Below are positions 7,988 through 16,859 of a stretch of 64,000 nucleotides of DNA, in pieces (the first letter of the stretch is position 1; every line of letters begins with the position of its first letter). The stretch is from contig CAVZRC010000003.1 in the NCBI GenBank assembly GCA_963777695.1, forward strand, positions 4,154,001-4,218,000, read 5' to 3'. Source of the DNA: CAVZRC01 sp963777695. GTDB taxonomy: Bacteria > Planctomycetota > Planctomycetia > Isosphaerales > Isosphaeraceae. The translations under genes and the position numbers were made by a program. The notes under the pieces are model-generated. The model did no database searches. It was given only the letters and a program-made list of their open reading frames with translations, and had not been told where the DNA came from.

Positions 7988-8827
7988 ATGGAAACCCCGA
8001 CAGCACCCCGGATCCTGATGTGCCCTCCGGATCACTTCGGGATCGAGTACGAGATCAACCCCTGGATGAATGTCCGCGTCGGCAGCGACTCCGCGCTGGC
8101 GATCCGGCAGTGGAATGCGCTCCGTGAGACCCTCCAGGATCTGGGAGTGGACGTGGACCTGATCGATCCGATCCCGGGCCTGCCCGACCTGGTCTTCACG
8201 GCCAATGCCGGGATCGTCTACCACAACCTCTTCATCGGCTCACGGTTCCGCTTCGGAGTCCGGCAGGGCGAATCGCCCCACTTCGAGGGCTGGGCGCGTC
8301 GACGCGGGTTCGAGGTCATCGAGCTCCCCGAGGGCTGGCTCTTCGAGGGGGCCGGCGATGCGCTTTTCTGCGGCGACACCCTCTTCGCCGGCTATCGATT
8401 CCGGAGCGACGTGCGCAGTCACCAGTGGGTCGGCGAGCGCCTGGGAGTCCCGGTCCTGCCGATGGAGCTGGTCGACCCGAGGTTCTACCATCTCGATACG
8501 TGCTTCTGCCCCCTGGCGCCGGACTGGGCGCTGTACTACCCGGGAGCCTTCGACGAGTATGGGCGCTCGGTGCTCCGCGACCGGATCCCGAACCTGATCG
8601 AGGTCGCGGCCGAGGAGGCCGCGTCGTTCAGTTGCAATGCCGTGGTGGTCGGCAAGACGGTCGTGCTCAACGAGGGGGCCCCCAAACTGGCCGCCACCTT
8701 GGAGGAAGCCGGCTTCGCGGTCCGCCCGCTGGGGTTCTCCGAGTTCATCAAGTCCGGCGGCAGCGCCAAGTGCCTGACCCTCCGCGTCGACGGCGAGGAG
8801 GCGGCGAGCTGGAAGCGCGGCGGATAG
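7988..8827 (+). CDS. Arginine dihydrolase/DDAH-like guanidine-modifying enzyme
   Basis: 279 residues, amidinotransferase/dimethylarginine dimethylaminohydrolase superfamily. Motifs in order: YEINPWM near residue 22, FTANAG near 76, LFEGAGDALF near 118 (acidic substrate ligands), HLDTCFCPL near 168 (catalytic His-Asp) and SGGSAKCLTL near 261 (nucleophilic Cys). The INPWM start and positions of E, H and C closely resemble the N-terminal arginine dihydrolase domain of cyanobacterial ArgZ/AgrE, which releases two ammonia and CO2 from arginine to give ornithine. Here it is a stand-alone gene following its partner ornithine cyclodeaminase. Simple arginine deiminase or DDAH activity is the alternative; the neighbour favours the dihydrolase reading. 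Confidence 0.8.
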   Translation: METPTAPRILMCPPDHFGIEYEINPWMNVRVGSDSALAIRQWNALRETLQDLGVDVDLIDPIPGLPDLVFTANAGIVYHNLFIGSRFRFGVRQGESPHFEGWARRRGFEVIELPEGWLFEGAGDALFCGDTLFAGYRFRSDVRSHQWVGERLGVPVLPMELVDPRFYHLDTCFCPLAPDWALYYPGAFDEYGRSVLRDRIPNLIEVAAEEAASFSCNAVVVGKTVVLNEGAPKLAATLEEAGFAVRPLGFSEFIKSGGSAKCLTLRVDGEEAASWKRGG

Positions 8828-8872
8828 GCGTCCCGGAGCGACCCTGAATTTCGTCATAGATTCGAGGCAAAG

Positions 8873-9390
8873 TTGAAAGCGCTGTACATCCTGAGACACG
8901 GCATCGCCATCGAGCCGGGGACACCGGGCATCCCGGACGACGAGCGGCCCTTGACCCCGAAGGGCGAGAAGCGGATGCGAGAGATCGCCCGCGGCCTGCG
9001 CCGATTGGATCTGAAGCCCGACCTCATCGTGACGAGCCCGTTGCCGCGCGCCGCTCGACGGCCGAGATCGTCGCCGACGCGATCCACGCGGCCGACCAGG
9101 TGGAGACCGCCGACATCCTCCGGGCCGGCTCCGACGCCAAGGCGATCTGGAGCTGGCTCGATGAACGCCGCGAGGAACGACTCATGATCGTCGGGCACAA
9201 CCCGTCCCTGTCCGAGCTGATCACACTAATGGTTCTTGGACCCTCGCATTCGGGGCCGCAGGTCTGTGAACTGAGGAAAGGCGGGATCGCCGCCCTCGCG
9301 CCTTCGGGGTCGTCCCCCGATCGCCATGACCTCCTCTGGATCGCGACGCCGGGGCTGATCCGACGCCTGTCGAGCGGGGACGATCACTAA
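8873..9390 (+). CDS. sixA: SixA-like phosphohistidine phosphatase (frameshifted)
   Basis: Histidine phosphatase superfamily. The N-terminal part reads LYILRHGIAIEPG (RHG catalytic histidine), LTPKGEKRMREIA and DLIVTSPLPRA. The reading frame then shifts: the continuation AEIVADAIHAAD, ERLMIVGHNPSLSELI (second catalytic His) and VCELRKGGIAAL lies one base back. One missing C at about 9051-9052 (a CCC read as CC) restores a protein of about 172 residues, the normal SixA length. The family removes phosphate from phosphohistidine in His-containing phosphotransfer proteins. It is convergent with the polyphosphate kinase gene 36 nt away. The break is most likely a sequence error, since both halves are well conserved. 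Confidence 0.8.
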
Positions 9391-9426
9391 CGCAGGTTCT
9401 CCGAATGTCAACGCTTCGAGGGCCTC

Positions 9427-11612
9427 TCACGCCCCCGCCGTCGCGGCCAGGGCGGTCGCCGGGTGGCTGATCGGGCTGGTCTCGCACAGCTCGATGGCCA
9501 TGTTCTGGAACTCGACCTGGCAGCGGATGACCGGATCGTTCGGGCCGGGCGGGCGGACGCGGCGATATGTCCCGTCGGTCTGGAGTTCGCGCGCCTTGAC
9601 GTTGTCGGCCAGTAGCACCCCCAGGATGCCGTCGACTAGCCGCCGTCTGAGCTGATGATTCTCGATCGGGAACATGATCTCGACGCGCCGGCGAAAGTTC
9701 CTCGGCATCCAGTCGGCCGATGAGAGGAAGACCTCGGGATCATCGCCGTTCTGGAAATAGGAGATCCGCGAGTGCTCCAGGTATTTGTCGATGATGCTGA
9801 TGACGCGAATCTTGTCGGAGACGCCCGGGATGCCGGGCGCAGGCAGCAGATCCCGCGGACGATCAGGTCGATCCGCACGCCGGCCTGAGCGGCCTTGAGG
9901 AGCATCTCGATGATCGTGGGATCGACCAGCGAATTCATCTTGGCGATGATCCGCGCGGGGAGGCCGGCTTCGGCGTTGGTCCGCTCGCGGTCGATCAGCG
10001 CCCCGAGCCGGTTGGCCATGTGCTTGGGCGCCACGATCAGCCGGTTCCACTTGTTCCCCTGCGAGTAGCCGGTCAGTAGGTTGAAGAGCGAGCTGGCGTC
10101 CTCGCCGAATTCGGCACGGCAAGTGAAGAGGCTCAGGTCGGTATATTGTCGGCCGGTCGTCGGGTTGTAGTTCCCCGTGCCAAGGTGTACGTACCGCTGG
10201 ATCCCGTCGTGCTCGCGGCGGACGACCAGCGCCGCCTTGCAGTGGGTCTTGAGGCCGACGATCCCGTAGACCACATGCACGCCCGCCTTCTGGAGCATGC
10301 GGGCCTTATCGATGTTGTTCTCCTCGTCGAGCCGCGCCTGGAGCTCGACCAGGGCGGTCACCTGCTTGCCGTTCTCGGCGGCGCGGGCCAGGGCCGTGAT
10401 GATGGGGTTGGCATCGGCGGTCCGATAGAGCGTCATCTTGATCGCCAGCACCTGGGGATCTTCCGACGCCTGCTCGATGAACTGGACGACCGATCCGAAC
10501 GACTCGTACGGGTGGTGGACCAGAATATCCTGGTCCCGGATGGCCGCGAAGATGTTCTTGCGATTGGCGAGCACGGCCGGCAACTGCGGCTCGAACGGGG
10601 GCTCCCTGAGGTCGCGGAACCCCTCGAGCTTCCACAAGGCCGTGAGCACCGTCAGGTCGACCGGGCCGGGGACCTTGTAGACGTCGCGCTCCTCCAGCTC
10701 GAGGGCCGAGGCCGAGAGCAACTGCGCGAGCAAGGTCTCGTCGGCCCGGTCGGAGATCTCCAGCCGGACCGCGGCGCCCCACTTCCGCTGGCGAAGCGTC
10801 TCCTCGATCGTCGACAGCAGGCTGCTCCGGACCTCGTTCTCCAGGATCGTCAGGTCGCTGTTCCGCGTCACGCGGAACGCCGCTCGTTCGGTCGTGCGAT
10901 AGCCGCCGAAGAGCGCATCGAGCCGCGGCCCGATGACGTCCTCCAGGAGCACGAACCGACGCTGGCCGTCGGCCTCCTCGGGCAGCGGCACGAGCCGGTT
11001 GAACACCGACGGGACCTGGAGCACGGCGTAGCGCGGGCGGGCGTGCGGCTTCTCCGACTCGATCCGCAGGAGCAGGTTCAGACTCTTGTTGTGGACGTGC
11101 GGGAACGGGTGGGCCGGGTCGATCGCCAGCGGCGTCAAGACCGGGTAAACCTGGGTGGCGAAATACGAATCCAGATAGGTGGTCTGCGCCTCATTCAGGT
11201 CGTTGGGCGAGCAGAGCCGGATCCCGTGCTTGAGCAACTGCGGTCGGACTTCGGTGTACCAGACTTCGTACATCCGGCCGACGAAGTCGTGAGCCCGCCG
11301 GGAGATCTCGATGAGCTGCGCCAGTTGCCCCAGGCCGTCGGGCGGGGGATCCTGTGGCTCGAGGTTCTCGTAGAGCTGCGCCTGGAGGCCGGCGACCCGT
11401 ACTTCGAAGAACTCGTCGAGGTTCGAGGCGCAGATCGCCAGGAAGCGGAGCCGTTCCAGCAGCGGATTCGAAGGGTCGCGCGCCTCTTCCAGCACCCGCT
11501 CGTTGAAGTCCAGCCAGCTCAGCTCGCGGTTGATGAACCAGCCCGGATCGAGCGCCCCCGCCGCCGGCGCGACCGGCGCCACGACCTGTCCGTTCAGTTG
11601 AGAATTTGACAT
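9427..11612 (-). CDS. ppk1: Polyphosphate kinase (frameshifted)
   Basis: Makes long-chain polyphosphate reversibly from ATP. The protein starts MSNSQLNGQ at 11612. It has the N-terminal domain (FINRELSWLDFNERVLEEA, ICASNLDEFFEVR), the head domain (HVHNKSLNLLLRI), and catalytic segments DILVHHPYESF, IKMTLYRTA and GLKTHCKAALVVRRE (phospho-His region), then VHLGTGNYNPTTGRQYTD. At LIVRGICCLRP the frame breaks. One missing base in a run of C on the coding strand (GGG at 9835-9837 on the plus strand) restores GIPGVSDKIRVISIIDKYLEHSRI and the normal C-terminus. Corrected length is about 728 residues, normal for PPK1. It lies downstream of endonuclease IV with 79 nt between and is convergent with sixA. 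Confidence 0.9.
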
Positions 11613-11691
11613 GACCCACAACCTCACCACGGCCCCGCGCATCGTCGATCGCCGGCGAGTCGCGCACGCGACGGGTGGTACCCATCACCGT

Positions 11692-12621
11692 TCAAGATCG
11701 CCCGATGATCCGCGAGGCACGCGCGGGACGGACGAGCTGCCGGAGGATCCGCGCATTGCGGACATCGAGATCCTCCCCATCTTCGGTCCCCTTGGGCGTC
11801 TCCAGGATCATCGGCAAATCGCGGAACCGCGGATCGTTCACCAGGTGTCGAAACGGTTCCAATCCCATGCGACCGGCCCCGATCCCCGCATGGCGATCGA
11901 CGCGGCTACCGCGACCTCGACAACTGTCATTCAGGTGCCAGACGCGGACTCGACCGAGGCCCACGGACCGGTCCAGCCGGTCGATCGTCTCATCGTACTC
12001 CGCTGGCGTGTCCAAGGGATAGCCCGCGGCGAAAATATGGCAAGTGTCCACGCACACGCCCAATCGCTCCGGCCGCTCGACGCGGTCGCAGATCGCCCCG
12101 AGATGCTCGAAGCGATGCCCCAGGCAGGTCCCTTGCCCGGCGGTCGCCTCCAGGTCGATCACGACGTCCGACCCGCCGGTCCGGCGGTGGATCTCGTCGA
12201 GTGCCCGGGCGGCCCTCGCCAGGCCGGCTTCCTCTCCTGCTCCCATGTGGGCACCCGGATGGAGCACCAGGTCGCGAATTCCCAGCGACTGGCAACGCTC
12301 CACCTCGATGGTCATGGCGTCGACCGATTTCTTCCAGAGCCCATCGTCGGGGCTCGCCAGGTTGATCAGGTAGGATGTATGGGCCACCGGGCCGACGATC
12401 CCGGTCTGGAGCAGCGCCGCGCGGAACGCCTCGACGTGCTCGTCCGACAGAGGGGGCGCATCCCACCGATTATTGTTCTTGGTAAAGAGTTGGACGGTTT
12501 GGAAGGGGACCGCGTGGGCCGCCCGGATCGCGCGGTCGCAGCCGCCCGCTATGGACATGTGTGCGCCGAATTTCCGCGAGGCTGCCGTCCGGCTCCGCCG
12601 GTTCCGCACGGAGGAATCCAT
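11692..12621 (-). CDS. nfo: Endonuclease IV (AP endonuclease, deoxyribonuclease IV)
   Basis: 309 residues, TIM-barrel AP endonuclease of base excision repair that cuts 5' of abasic sites using a three-zinc centre. Zinc-ligand motifs are visible in order: GAHMSIAGG, VAHTSYLINLASP, DLVLHPGAH, DLEATAGQGT, VCVDTCHIFAAGYP, VRVWHLNDS, VDRHAGIGAGRMG and MILETPKG. All expected His, Asp and Glu ligands appear present. The N-terminus has about 17 extra residues before KFGAHMS, so a shorter start is possible. It lies upstream of ppk on the same strand with a 79 nt gap, possibly co-transcribed. Confidence 0.92.
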   Translation of the reverse strand: MDSSVRNRRSRTAASRKFGAHMSIAGGCDRAIRAAHAVPFQTVQLFTKNNNRWDAPPLSDEHVEAFRAALLQTGIVGPVAHTSYLINLASPDDGLWKKSVDAMTIEVERCQSLGIRDLVLHPGAHMGAGEEAGLARAARALDEIHRRTGGSDVVIDLEATAGQGTCLGHRFEHLGAICDRVERPERLGVCVDTCHIFAAGYPLDTPAEYDETIDRLDRSVGLGRVRVWHLNDSCRGRGSRVDRHAGIGAGRMGLEPFRHLVNDPRFRDLPMILETPKGTEDGEDLDVRNARILRQLVRPARASRIIGRS

Positions 12622-12742
12622 TAATGTCTACGCTCCCTCGCGAATGAATTTCTGAAGAAAGCCGTCACTTGCGGAAGGCGACGATTCGATCCTACAATGA
12701 AACCACGCACGCCATTCCAAGGAAGAGGCCGGGGATTCGATC

Positions 12743-13213
12743 ATGGGACCACCGATCTGGGCCGGCATCCTGTCCGTCTGCATACTCCTGGCCTGGGCGA
12801 TCCTGCGACGTCCCCTTCGTCAGATCGTCGAGGACGTGCACGTCGACCACGCCCGCGAGTTATTCCACCAGCAGCGCGAATGGCTGGAGGCCCGATTCAT
12901 CTCGGCGCTGAGCCGCTCCGATCCTTCCCAGCGGCCGAAGTGGGAATCGGCACACTGGCATGACGAGGTGCTCTGGGCCCGCGACCGCCAGACGCGTCAC
13001 CTGCTCGCCCTGGTCTGCGTCCACTTCGAACCGGCTCCTTTCGACCTGCTCCAGATGTCGAGACATGCTACGGCTTTGTTCGAATTCCGGAAGGGACGCT
13101 GGCACGTCGAAGGGAAACGCCTCGACGAAGTCCGCCCCGACGAGGCTGTTGGCCGCAACCAGCGCTACGAGGCGGTCGCCGTCACTCCTCCCCATCCCCG
13201 CCGCGTCAGTTGA
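12743..13213 (+). CDS. Membrane-anchored hypothetical protein
   Basis: 156 residues from ATG 12743. A single N-terminal transmembrane helix (WAGILSVCILLAWAILRR, residues 5-22) is followed by a soluble, basic and acidic helical region (VHVDHARELFHQQREWLEAR) and a small beta-rich segment (HLLALVCVHFEP, TALFEFRKGRWHVEGKRLDE). I do not recognise a family. The coding call rests on consistent high-GC codon usage, the clear membrane anchor and absence of a better frame on either strand. Convergent with the RraA-like gene, 50 nt apart. Confidence 0.65.
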   Translation: MGPPIWAGILSVCILLAWAILRRPLRQIVEDVHVDHARELFHQQREWLEARFISALSRSDPSQRPKWESAHWHDEVLWARDRQTRHLLALVCVHFEPAPFDLLQMSRHATALFEFRKGRWHVEGKRLDEVRPDEAVGRNQRYEAVAVTPPHPRRVS

Positions 13214-13263
13214 CGAGGCGGGATGGTTGGCTGCCATGCTTTCCCACCCGGGAAGAAGGGTCG

Positions 13264-13980
13264 TCACTCCAGGATCTGGGCATGCGCGACGTTCCGTAGC
13301 TTGATGTATTCCTCCAGATCGAATTCGTCCGAGGTGCAATACTCCAGCAACGGCTTTTCTCGCCGCTCGACTTCCAGGCACGCCGCGGCCAGGCGATGCG
13401 CGACCTCGTGCGGGATGATGCAAACGCCATGCTTGTCCGCATGAATCAGGTCACCACAATGGATCTCGACCCCGCCGATGACGACCGGCGTATCGAATTC
13501 GACGAGCCGGACGTAGGCGTGGCTGACGCAGGGATTCAGGCCGAAGAGCTGAAATCCCAGGGCGTGGACCTCGTCGAGGTCGCGCGGGCATCCGCTGGTG
13601 ATATGGCCGACGCAGCCGAGTTTCTGATGGATGGTCGCGGTGACCTCGCCGAACTGGGCTCCCAGTCCCGGCGGGTCGTCGAGGTCCTGGCCGACGGCGA
13701 TCTTCGCCCCGGGATAGTTGGCCACGTAACGGAAATAGTCGCCGAGCAGATCCTCATGCGGCTCGCCCGGCTCCGGCGGGGCCGCCTTCGTCTTCGAGGT
13801 CACCGCGTAGCCGACCATCGCCCCCAGATCGGGCAATAGGCATCGGATCGTGTGGGGCAAGAAGCCCGTGTGACGCGGCCGGACGTTGAACAGTTCGATG
13901 GCGTTCGAGATCGTCGGCGTGTTGAACCGCCTCAGCGTCCTCAGCTCCGACGGACTCAAGATCGATTCCGCTTCCGACAT
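13264..13980 (-). CDS. RraA-family protein (HMG/CHA aldolase-like)
   Basis: 238 residues. It carries the RraA/dimethylmenaquinone methyltransferase-like fold signature: TPTISNAIELFNVRP near the N-terminus, GAQFGEVTATIHQKLGCVGHITSGCPRD in the middle (split here as GAQFGEVTA, then GHITSGCPRDLDE, the substrate and metal loop with its Arg-Asp pair), and IHCGDLIHADKHGVCIIP near the end. Members include 4-hydroxy-4-methyl-2-oxoglutarate/4-carboxy-4-hydroxy-2-oxoadipate aldolases, oxaloacetate decarboxylases and RNase E inhibitors. Planctomycete members are usually metabolic, but the substrate cannot be read from sequence. Confidence 0.82.
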   Translation of the reverse strand: MSEAESILSPSELRTLRRFNTPTISNAIELFNVRPRHTGFLPHTIRCLLPDLGAMVGYAVTSKTKAAPPEPGEPHEDLLGDYFRYVANYPGAKIAVGQDLDDPPGLGAQFGEVTATIHQKLGCVGHITSGCPRDLDEVHALGFQLFGLNPCVSHAYVRLVEFDTPVVIGGVEIHCGDLIHADKHGVCIIPHEVAHRLAAACLEVERREKPLLEYCTSDEFDLEEYIKLRNVAHAQILE

Positions 13981-14325
13981 GCTCTTGGCTCCCCTTCGTT
14001 CGGAGTTTCAAAGCCGAGATGGTCCTGATGAAGCGTATAATAACATGGCTTCAGCGAAAACCGAATTCCAACGGATAGAAGGACTCTGAATCTTGTCGGG
14101 CGAAAGCCCCGCTTGGCCCGGCCGCGCGGAGACGGTAATCTGGTGGCCCAAACAATTCCGTTTCCCGGCTTGACCACTCCCGGCGACGAAGGATTCTATG
14201 ATACGCTCGCGAGTTGTGGAGCGGGAATTTCCGGACACGCTGAATCGATATGCGTCTCGCGGCAATCGACATCCCGAGGCGGAAACCAGATCGCAACGAA
14301 GATCGAATTGGTAGGAAGTGATCTC

Positions 14326-15735
14326 ATGGCCGACTCGAACGATAATCCGCCCCTCAAGTCCCCCTCGACCGCCCCGGCTGCCAGGGCCGACTCCGGTGTA
14401 CCCCATTCGGACTCGGACGCGGCGATCAACACCGCCCTGGACCGGGAGACCCGCCGGACGGCCGGCGAGCCCTCGACGGCGGAGCTCCCGTTGAAGCGGC
14501 AATGGGACTCCGAGCTGGAGTCGGAGCTCGAATCGATGTTGAGCGGCTTCGATCCGAAGACCTTCGATGTGGCAACGCCTCGCGCCCCGCGTCCGCCGAA
14601 GGGTCAGGCTCCTCGGTCCGAACGCGGACAGGAAGGGAGTCCCGGCGCCCGGACCGGCAAGGTCATCAGCATCCGCGGCAAGACGATCTTCGTCGACATG
14701 GGGGGTAAGAGCGAGGGGGTCATCTCGACCGACCAGTTCGAGGGTCAGGAAGTCCCCCAGCCCGGATCGTCCATCGAAGTCGTCATCGAGCGCTTCGACC
14801 CGTCGGAAGGGGTCTTGCTCCTCCACCTCAAGGGGGCGGCCGTCGACGCCGACTGGACCAACCTCAAGAAGGGGATCGTCGTCGAGGCCCGCGTGACCAA
14901 GGTCATCAAGGGCGGCGTCGAGGTCAACGTCAACGGCATCCGCGGCTTCATGCCGATCAGCCAGATCGACCTGGCGCGGGTCGAGGACGCGGCGACCTAC
15001 ATCAACCAGAAGTTCAAGGCGATCGTCACCGAGGCCAATCAACGCGAGAAGAACCTCGTCGTCTCCCGCCGCGAACTGCTCGAGCAGGAGCGCGCCGAGA
15101 TGCGCGAGAAGACCTGGGCCTCGCTCGAGGAGGGCCAGGTCCGCGAGGGGGTCGTCCGATCGGTCAAGGACTTCGGCGCCTTCGTCGACCTGGGCGGCGT
15201 CGACGGACTGCTCCCCATCGGCGAGATGAGCTGGTCGCGGATCGCCAAGGTCAACGAGCTGGTCAAGATCGGCGACAAGGTCACCGTCAAGGTGCTCAAG
15301 ATCGACCAGGTCTCGCGCAAGCTCTCCCTCGGCCTGAAGCAGCTCACACCCAGCCCGTGGGAGAGCGTCACCGACAAGTACCCCCGCGGCACGATGGTCA
15401 AGGGGAAAGTCACCCGGCTCATGGACTTCGGCGCGTTCGTCGAGCTCGAGCCGGGCATCGAGGGACTCATCCACATCTCGGAGCTGTCGCCGACCCGGGT
15501 GCGCCGCGTCGCCGACCTCGTCAAGCCCGAGCAGGAGGTCGAGGTCCGGATCCTCAAGGTCGAGCCGGAGGTCAGGAAGATCGCGCTGTCGCTCCTGCCC
15601 GACCCCCGGAAAGCCCAGGCCGCGCTCGACGCCGCGGAAGCCGAGGCCGAGGCCAACGAACCCCCGCCGGCCCCGAAGCCCAAGCGCAAGGTCCCCCTCA
15701 AGGGCGGCCTGGGAGATCGCGATCGGAAGAACTGA
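14326..15735 (+). CDS. S1 RNA-binding domain protein (ribosomal protein S1-like)
   Basis: 469 residues from ATG 14326, preceded by GGAAG at 8 nt. The upstream frame is open from 14113, but the first part shows no conservation. A charged N-terminal tail of about 105 residues is followed by four S1/OB-fold domains: about 110-172 (GKVISIRGKTIFVDMGGKS), 183-252 (GGVEVNVNGIRGFMP), 270-340 (VKDFGAFVDLGGVDGLLP) and 354-425 (MDFGAFVELEPGIEGLIHIS). The tail is Ala/Pro/Lys-rich. It probably binds mRNA on the 30S subunit, or acts as an S1-like RNA chaperone. The last three domains are duplicated almost identically at 22631-23480. Confidence 0.88.
   Translation: MADSNDNPPLKSPSTAPAARADSGVPHSDSDAAINTALDRETRRTAGEPSTAELPLKRQWDSELESELESMLSGFDPKTFDVATPRAPRPPKGQAPRSERGQEGSPGARTGKVISIRGKTIFVDMGGKSEGVISTDQFEGQEVPQPGSSIEVVIERFDPSEGVLLLHLKGAAVDADWTNLKKGIVVEARVTKVIKGGVEVNVNGIRGFMPISQIDLARVEDAATYINQKFKAIVTEANQREKNLVVSRRELLEQERAEMREKTWASLEEGQVREGVVRSVKDFGAFVDLGGVDGLLPIGEMSWSRIAKVNELVKIGDKVTVKVLKIDQVSRKLSLGLKQLTPSPWESVTDKYPRGTMVKGKVTRLMDFGAFVELEPGIEGLIHISELSPTRVRRVADLVKPEQEVEVRILKVEPEVRKIALSLLPDPRKAQAALDAAEAEAEANEPPPAPKPKRKVPLKGGLGDRDRKN
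14886..15735 (+). repeat. Source copy of an 850 bp segmental duplication
   Basis: Positions 14886-15735 align without indels to 22631-23480 (constant offset 7745), with only about 20 mismatches by eye. The left junction falls in the shared sequence GGCCCGCGTGA. To the right, weaker similarity continues past both stop codons into the 3' end of a convergent membrane protein gene (around 15850-15890 and 23595-23635), so the duplicated block was probably about 1 kb or more. Confidence 0.85.
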
Positions 15736-15771
15736 CGCCGGCGGTGTGATTGGCGCGAAAACAGGTGGGGA

Positions 15772-16200
15772 TCAAGAGAAGATGCGGCTATATTCGATTA
15801 CGAGCGGTGCCAACAAGAACGCCACGACCGAGTACGCACCCAGCACGATCCCCGCCCGATCGAACCACTCCCCCTTCGGTCTCCATTGGCCTGTCAACAT
15901 TAAGGTCAACCAGGCGATCAGGATCCAGTCGGCAGTCCGGTCTGCCAGGTTGACCGCCGGCTTGGGCCATATCCATCCGACGGTACCGTACGTCAAGGCG
16001 ACTGCCAGCGTGTACCGGGTGGCGAACTTGTAGCGTTGGCCGGCTGGAATGAAGAAGCAAGCCATCGTATGAATACAAAATAATATAACACTGATGAACG
16101 TGATGAAACAGGACAGTATCTCGGGTTGAATGGGTTTGGAGAAGGTCGCTGAAACGCCGGGACCGAGGCACGAGCTGGCTGATGACCACCGGGTTCTCAT
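15772..16200 (-). CDS. Small multi-pass membrane protein, unknown function
   Basis: Up to 142 residues. Hydrophobic segments are visible at FITFISVILFCIHTMACFF, TRYTLAVALTYGTVGWIW, DWILIAWLTLMLTG and GIVLGAYSVVAFLLAPLVI, so three to four membrane helices are likely. The start is uncertain: ATG 16200 overlaps the leader of the sigma factor on the other strand, and ATG 16065 would remove the first helix. No family recognised. Convergent with the S1 gene, 36 nt apart. A degraded relative of its C-terminus (EWFDRAGI motif) lies beside the duplicated S1 fragment near 23,520-23,665. Confidence 0.6.
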   Translation of the reverse strand: MRTRWSSASSCLGPGVSATFSKPIQPEILSCFITFISVILFCIHTMACFFIPAGQRYKFATRYTLAVALTYGTVGWIWPKPAVNLADRTADWILIAWLTLMLTGQWRPKGEWFDRAGIVLGAYSVVAFLLAPLVIEYSRIFS

Positions 16201-16214
16201 GGAGGCCCAAGGCG

Positions 16215-16769
16215 ATGAGCGACGTCACCCGCATTCTCTCGGCCATCGAGCGCGGCGACCCTTTGGCGGCCGAGCAGCTCCTCCCCTTGGTTTATGACGA
16301 ACTCCGCGCCTTGGCCGCACAGAAGCTCGCGGGGGAGAAGGCCGGCCATACGCTCCAAGCGACCGCCCTGGTCCACGAGGCCTACATGCGGCTAGTCGGA
16401 GCCCAGGACCCGGGCTGGAACGGCCGGGGGCACTTCCTCGCCGCCGCGGCCGAGGCGATGCGGCGAGTCCTGATCAATCGGGCGCGGGACCGGGGGAGGC
16501 TGAAGCGAGGCGGAGATCGCAGCCGGGTCGACCTGGAGAACCTCTGCGACCCGTTCGAAGCCCCCGACGAAGACCTGTACGACCTGGACGAGGCGCTCGA
16601 TCGACTGGCCAGGGCCTACCCCCGCCCCGCCGAGCTGGTGAAACTACGGTTCTTCACCGGGCTGAGCTTGGCCGAGGCGGCGGCGGCGCTCGATATCTCG
16701 ACCCGGACTGCCGACCGAGAATGGATGTTCGCGCGGGCCTGGCTCCGCGACGCACTCGGTCCGGCGTAA
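16215..16769 (+). CDS. ECF-type sigma factor (TIGR02999-like)
   Basis: 184 residues from ATG 16215; GGAGG at 16201-16205 precedes it by 9 nt. The protein begins MSDVTRILSAIERGDPLAAE and contains LPLVYDELRALAAQKLA, LQATALVHEAYMRLVG, FLAAAAEAMRRVLINRARDR (region 2) and LVKLRFFTGLSLAEAAAALDISTRTADREW (region 4, with its helix-turn-helix given here as LSLAEAAAALDIS). This pattern is that of the acidobacterial/planctomycete ECF sigma group often next to Ser/Thr kinases. The kinase gene follows 86 nt downstream on the same strand, so they form one regulatory module. Confidence 0.9.
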   Translation: MSDVTRILSAIERGDPLAAEQLLPLVYDELRALAAQKLAGEKAGHTLQATALVHEAYMRLVGAQDPGWNGRGHFLAAAAEAMRRVLINRARDRGRLKRGGDRSRVDLENLCDPFEAPDEDLYDLDEALDRLARAYPRPAELVKLRFFTGLSLAEAAAALDISTRTADREWMFARAWLRDALGPA

Positions 16770-16796
16770 CTTGGACCCGTGGATCCGAAAAAAGTG

Positions 16797-16859
16797 TGGC
16801 GTACTCCCACCCCAGACGGGGCACGGTAGTCAGGGGACATTCCACCCCAGGCAGGATGG
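16797..16859 (+). promoter_or_regulatory. Leader element A upstream of the kinase gene (shared with 20834-20893)
   Basis: TGGCGT (16797-16802), 12 nt, GACGGGGCACG (16815-16825), then GGCAGGATGG (16850-16859) at the kinase start. The same blocks with identical 12-nt spacing recur at 20834-20893. The two spaced blocks could be the -35/-10 of a promoter read by the adjacent ECF sigma factor; this is inference from recurrence and position. Confidence 0.4.

Noticed and set aside
6472..7989. 505-residue open frame on the minus strand opposite the ornithine cyclodeaminase
   Set aside because: It is the antisense of a conserved gene; the composition is Asp/Arg/His-rich as expected from the opposite strand of high-GC coding DNA.
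10146..11609. 487-residue plus-strand frame opposite ppk
   Set aside because: Antisense of the conserved polyphosphate kinase gene; no family features.
14008..15474. 488-residue Asp/Leu-rich minus-strand frame opposite the S1 gene
   Set aside because: Mirror of the S1 repeats; the plus-strand protein has four clear S1 domains.
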